From the NCBI GenBank assembly GCA_035252155.1, contig DATFDL010000565.1, positions 1 through 8,136 of the forward strand: DNA of 8,136 nt, read 5' to 3'. Shown here one piece after another: positions 7,801-8,136 of the stretch. Under the pieces are notes generated by a model that made no database searches, was not told where the DNA came from, and saw only the letters and a program-made list of their open reading frames with translations. The DNA is from JAICLL01 sp035252155. GTDB lineage: Bacteria > Planctomycetota > Planctomycetia > Pirellulales > JAICIG01. Made by a program: the position numbers and the translations under genes. Within the stretch, counting starts at the first letter, position 1, and each line of letters starts with the position of its first letter.

Positions 7801-7976
7801 GCGGTCGGAAGCTGGGCCAGGGCAGTGTGCGCGACAAGCACGAGCGGAATTAGCAGCGCGAGCGCTCTGTAGGGAACGCCCTCTGTGGCGTTCCGGCGTC
7901 GGCAACCGCGTAGGGTGGGACGAGTGAAACGAGTCCCACCTTTCGCCATCGCGCACTTTGATGTGGTTGTATTCAT
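4830..7976 (-). CDS. Exported PPC-domain protein with Ig-like domains and a long coiled coil
   Basis: This 1048-residue protein is probably an extracytoplasmic binding or structural protein; I see no catalytic motif. It has a signal peptide with an unusually long n-region (1-37), a hydrophobic core (38-50) and likely cleavage at ALA|Q after A54. An IPT/TIG-like beta domain spans about 57-152. A first PPC domain (157-271) opens with EIEPNN and ends with VPADGNYIVEV...YRLEV; a second (377-511) opens with EQEPNN and ends with APADGTYRVLV...YRLCI. Two Ig-like sandwiches follow (about 545-620 and 645-740), then a coiled coil (746-920) and a last beta domain (930-1041), ending in a Lys-rich tail. 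The ATG at 7976 has GGGAG six bases upstream. The frame is open to the window edge through a TTG at 8135, but those 53 extra residues would bury the signal peptide. Such genes commonly sit beside WD40 genes in planctomycetes. Confidence 0.92.
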   Translation of the reverse strand: MNTTTSKCAMAKGGTRFTRPTLRGCRRRNATEGVPYRALALLIPLVLVAHTALAQLPTARLNACFPAGGRQGSSFEVTVSGDDLEGVNRLYFNHPGITATQVMLPADEFHAQPRPADGRFSVAIAAEVPPGMYEVRAVGKYGASNPRFFAVDNKPEINEIEPNNRLDKANEVPLGAIINGQGNGSDQDFFQFPAKKGQRLLIDCQARRIDSRFDPAIVLYDASGNELVNVHDGSHRDTLLDYTVPADGNYIVEVHDFIYAGGSGYFYRLEVGAGPHVDFVFPPAGPPGSNQAYEIYGRNLPGGKPVDGMTIDGRPLEVVTANIALPSLEEAQRLAAGTLIEPAEAETDAIVYRHPTPQGPANAVVIGLATAAMVREQEPNNAPEKAQKLLPPCECVGQFYPLGDQDWFTFDAKKGDAWWIEVISQRQGQSADPYLLIQQVSVDKQGQEQVKDLQQTDDVRSGNRRDLDFDTSHDDPIYHFTAPADGTYRVLVRDLYSSSRGDPRFVYRLCIRPEQPDFRLAAFPKFPGSQPNQQQSLVWAPQLRKGGSDEIEVVAFRRDGFDGEIVVTAEGLPAGVTAQPATIGPKDNSTILVLTAAESAAATVAPFRIVGKAKLPTAELTRPARCASIVWAGQQNQFNARSRLAGELVLSVSDVEPAPFTLEVLTSALETSRAGKLEIPIRMTQRGDFKGNVTLSPVDLPQGIQAVNQQMNVGPGESKFALNLQTNAPLGAFSFHVLGTTQYNYRRNVEAAEAAEKHRAEVEKIVAERQASLKTANDKKTQTTQMAQQAEAERQRQTQALQTATTASGNADTQLKTAKEKLQQAQAALDKDKQNQALANAVEAAKKEAASAEETAKKAAEAKTAAEKTLADGAAKAKAAAEAKTAAEKEASGADTKLKAANQAKSAADTAANNAKNAAQPRNVNVGLPSPPVTIKVAAAPITLSITAPPALKQGEKIEVPVTINRLYGFTNQVQINVSAPGGVGGLNIPQLVIPDNQTQGKLLISANDNATPGSHELRVQANLQFNNQGLQIIDKLPVRVEKVEKKK
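5217..5741 (-). other. Coiled-coil region inserted in the PPC protein
   Basis: Residues 746-920 of the PPC protein are almost all Ala, Lys, Glu, Gln, Thr and Asp, with no proline and very few aromatics, as expected of a long helical coiled coil or helical hairpin. AEAKTAAEK occurs twice, at 860-868 and 881-889, exactly 21 residues (three heptads) apart. The two copies use different codons, so the repeat is old or kept at the protein level. Strand-like beta sequence lies directly on both sides (SFHVLGTTQYNYRRN before, RNVNVGLPSPPVTIKV after), which suggests the helix pair protrudes from a beta-sandwich rather than linking two finished domains. Confidence 0.7.
7873..7894. repeat. Palindromic repeat B inside the PPC signal peptide coding region
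   Basis: GGAACGCC (7873-7880) and its exact reverse complement GGCGTTCC (7887-7894) flank a six-base loop. The element is translated as residues 28-35 of the PPC protein. It lies 19 bases from repeat A and has the look of a dispersed palindromic element. Copy number elsewhere in the genome cannot be seen from this window. Confidence 0.65.
7914..7940. repeat. Palindromic repeat A inside the PPC signal peptide coding region
   Basis: GGTGGGAC (7914-7921) and GTCCCACC (7933-7940) are perfect inverted copies around an 11-base loop. The element is translated as residues 13-21 of the PPC protein. A diverged copy in the opposite orientation is found at 8067-8092, so at least two related elements exist in this window. 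Confidence 0.7.
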
Positions 7977-7982
7977 AGTAGT

Positions 7983-7987
7983 CTCCC
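7983..7987 (-). promoter_or_regulatory. Ribosome binding site fixing the PPC protein start
   Basis: GGGAG lies six bases before the ATG at 7976 on the minus strand. It decides that start over the in-frame TTG at 8135 and over M10 (7949), which lacks a comparable site. The resulting protein has its hydrophobic signal core at residues 38-50. Confidence 0.65.
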
Positions 7988-8066
7988 GCTTGCGGCAGTG
8001 TACCGTTGCGTTTTCTAAGGCATGGCCGGGCAAATGAATGATGCTGGCGAGTTCGTCGCGCGATAG

Positions 8067-8092
8067 GGCGGGGGTCACTTCGCTCGGCCCAC
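8067..8092 (-). repeat. Degenerate copy of palindromic repeat A
   Basis: Read on the minus strand, this 26-base stretch begins GTGGGCCGAGCGAAG and matches 19 of 26 positions of repeat A as read on the plus strand (7915-7940), without gaps. It keeps GTGGG at one end and CCC-CC at the other, so pairing potential is partly retained. The two copies face opposite ways, about 126 bases apart. Confidence 0.45.
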
Positions 8093-8136
8093 AATACGCG
8101 CTGCGCCAGTCGCGTCTCAGCCGGGGCATCGCCAAG

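Larger units (their letters stand above)
7977..8136. other. Upstream segment of the PPC gene, no gene assigned
   Basis: The minus-strand frame of the PPC gene is open throughout, but its translation resembles nothing I know. In another minus frame a TGA at 8117-8119 could end an upstream gene, with too few codons visible to say. I found no convincing -35/-10 pair for the PPC gene. The segment contains the degenerate repeat at 8067-8092 and the ribosome site at 7983-7987. Confidence 0.4.

Noticed and set aside
7977..8135. Longer PPC protein start at TTG 8135
   Set aside because: It would place the hydrophobic signal core about 90 residues from the N-terminus, and the ATG at 7976 has GGGAG at good spacing.

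Overview
This window most likely comes from a planctomycete (Planctomycetota, probably a Pirellulales-type genome). The case rests on high GC in the large genes, two large exported proteins of types common in that phylum (a PPC-domain/beta-sandwich protein with an Ala/Lys/Glu-rich coiled coil, and a very long WD40-only protein), and short GC-rich palindromic repeats scattered in and around the genes. The assignment is inference from protein style; no marker gene is present.

All supported genes lie on the minus strand, so transcription runs right to left. At 8136-7977 is an upstream segment with a degenerate palindromic repeat and no gene that can be assigned. A 1048-residue exported PPC-domain protein follows (7976-4830). 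The 273-base gap after it holds a well-formed sigma70-like promoter (4811-4783) and a start-less remnant of a small gene (4756-4580). Next is a two-gene toxin-antitoxin cassette: a UPF0175-type antitoxin (4556-4305) overlapping by 8 bases a DUF3368 PIN-like toxin that starts at GTG (4312-3827). After 36 bases comes a 1198-residue exported protein made almost entirely of 28 WD40 repeats (3790-194). The last 193 bases hold a perfect hairpin (52-71) and no recognisable gene.

The PPC and WD40 proteins both carry Sec-type signal peptides and should act together or in parallel outside the cytoplasmic membrane as binding or scaffold proteins; neither shows an enzymatic motif. PPC-type and WD40-type genes are often near each other in planctomycete genomes, so the simplest reading is that the lower-GC toxin-antitoxin cassette, with its own promoter and the dead gene fragment, was inserted between two genes that once were adjacent. 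The WD40 gene would then be read partly from the cassette promoter.

The main unusual points are the WD40 count of 28 (four times seven blades), two palindromic repeats translated in frame inside the signal peptide n-region of the PPC protein, a roughly 175-residue coiled coil apparently interrupting a beta-sandwich domain, and the gene remnant beside the toxin-antitoxin pair. I did not find convincing evidence of a wholly new system.
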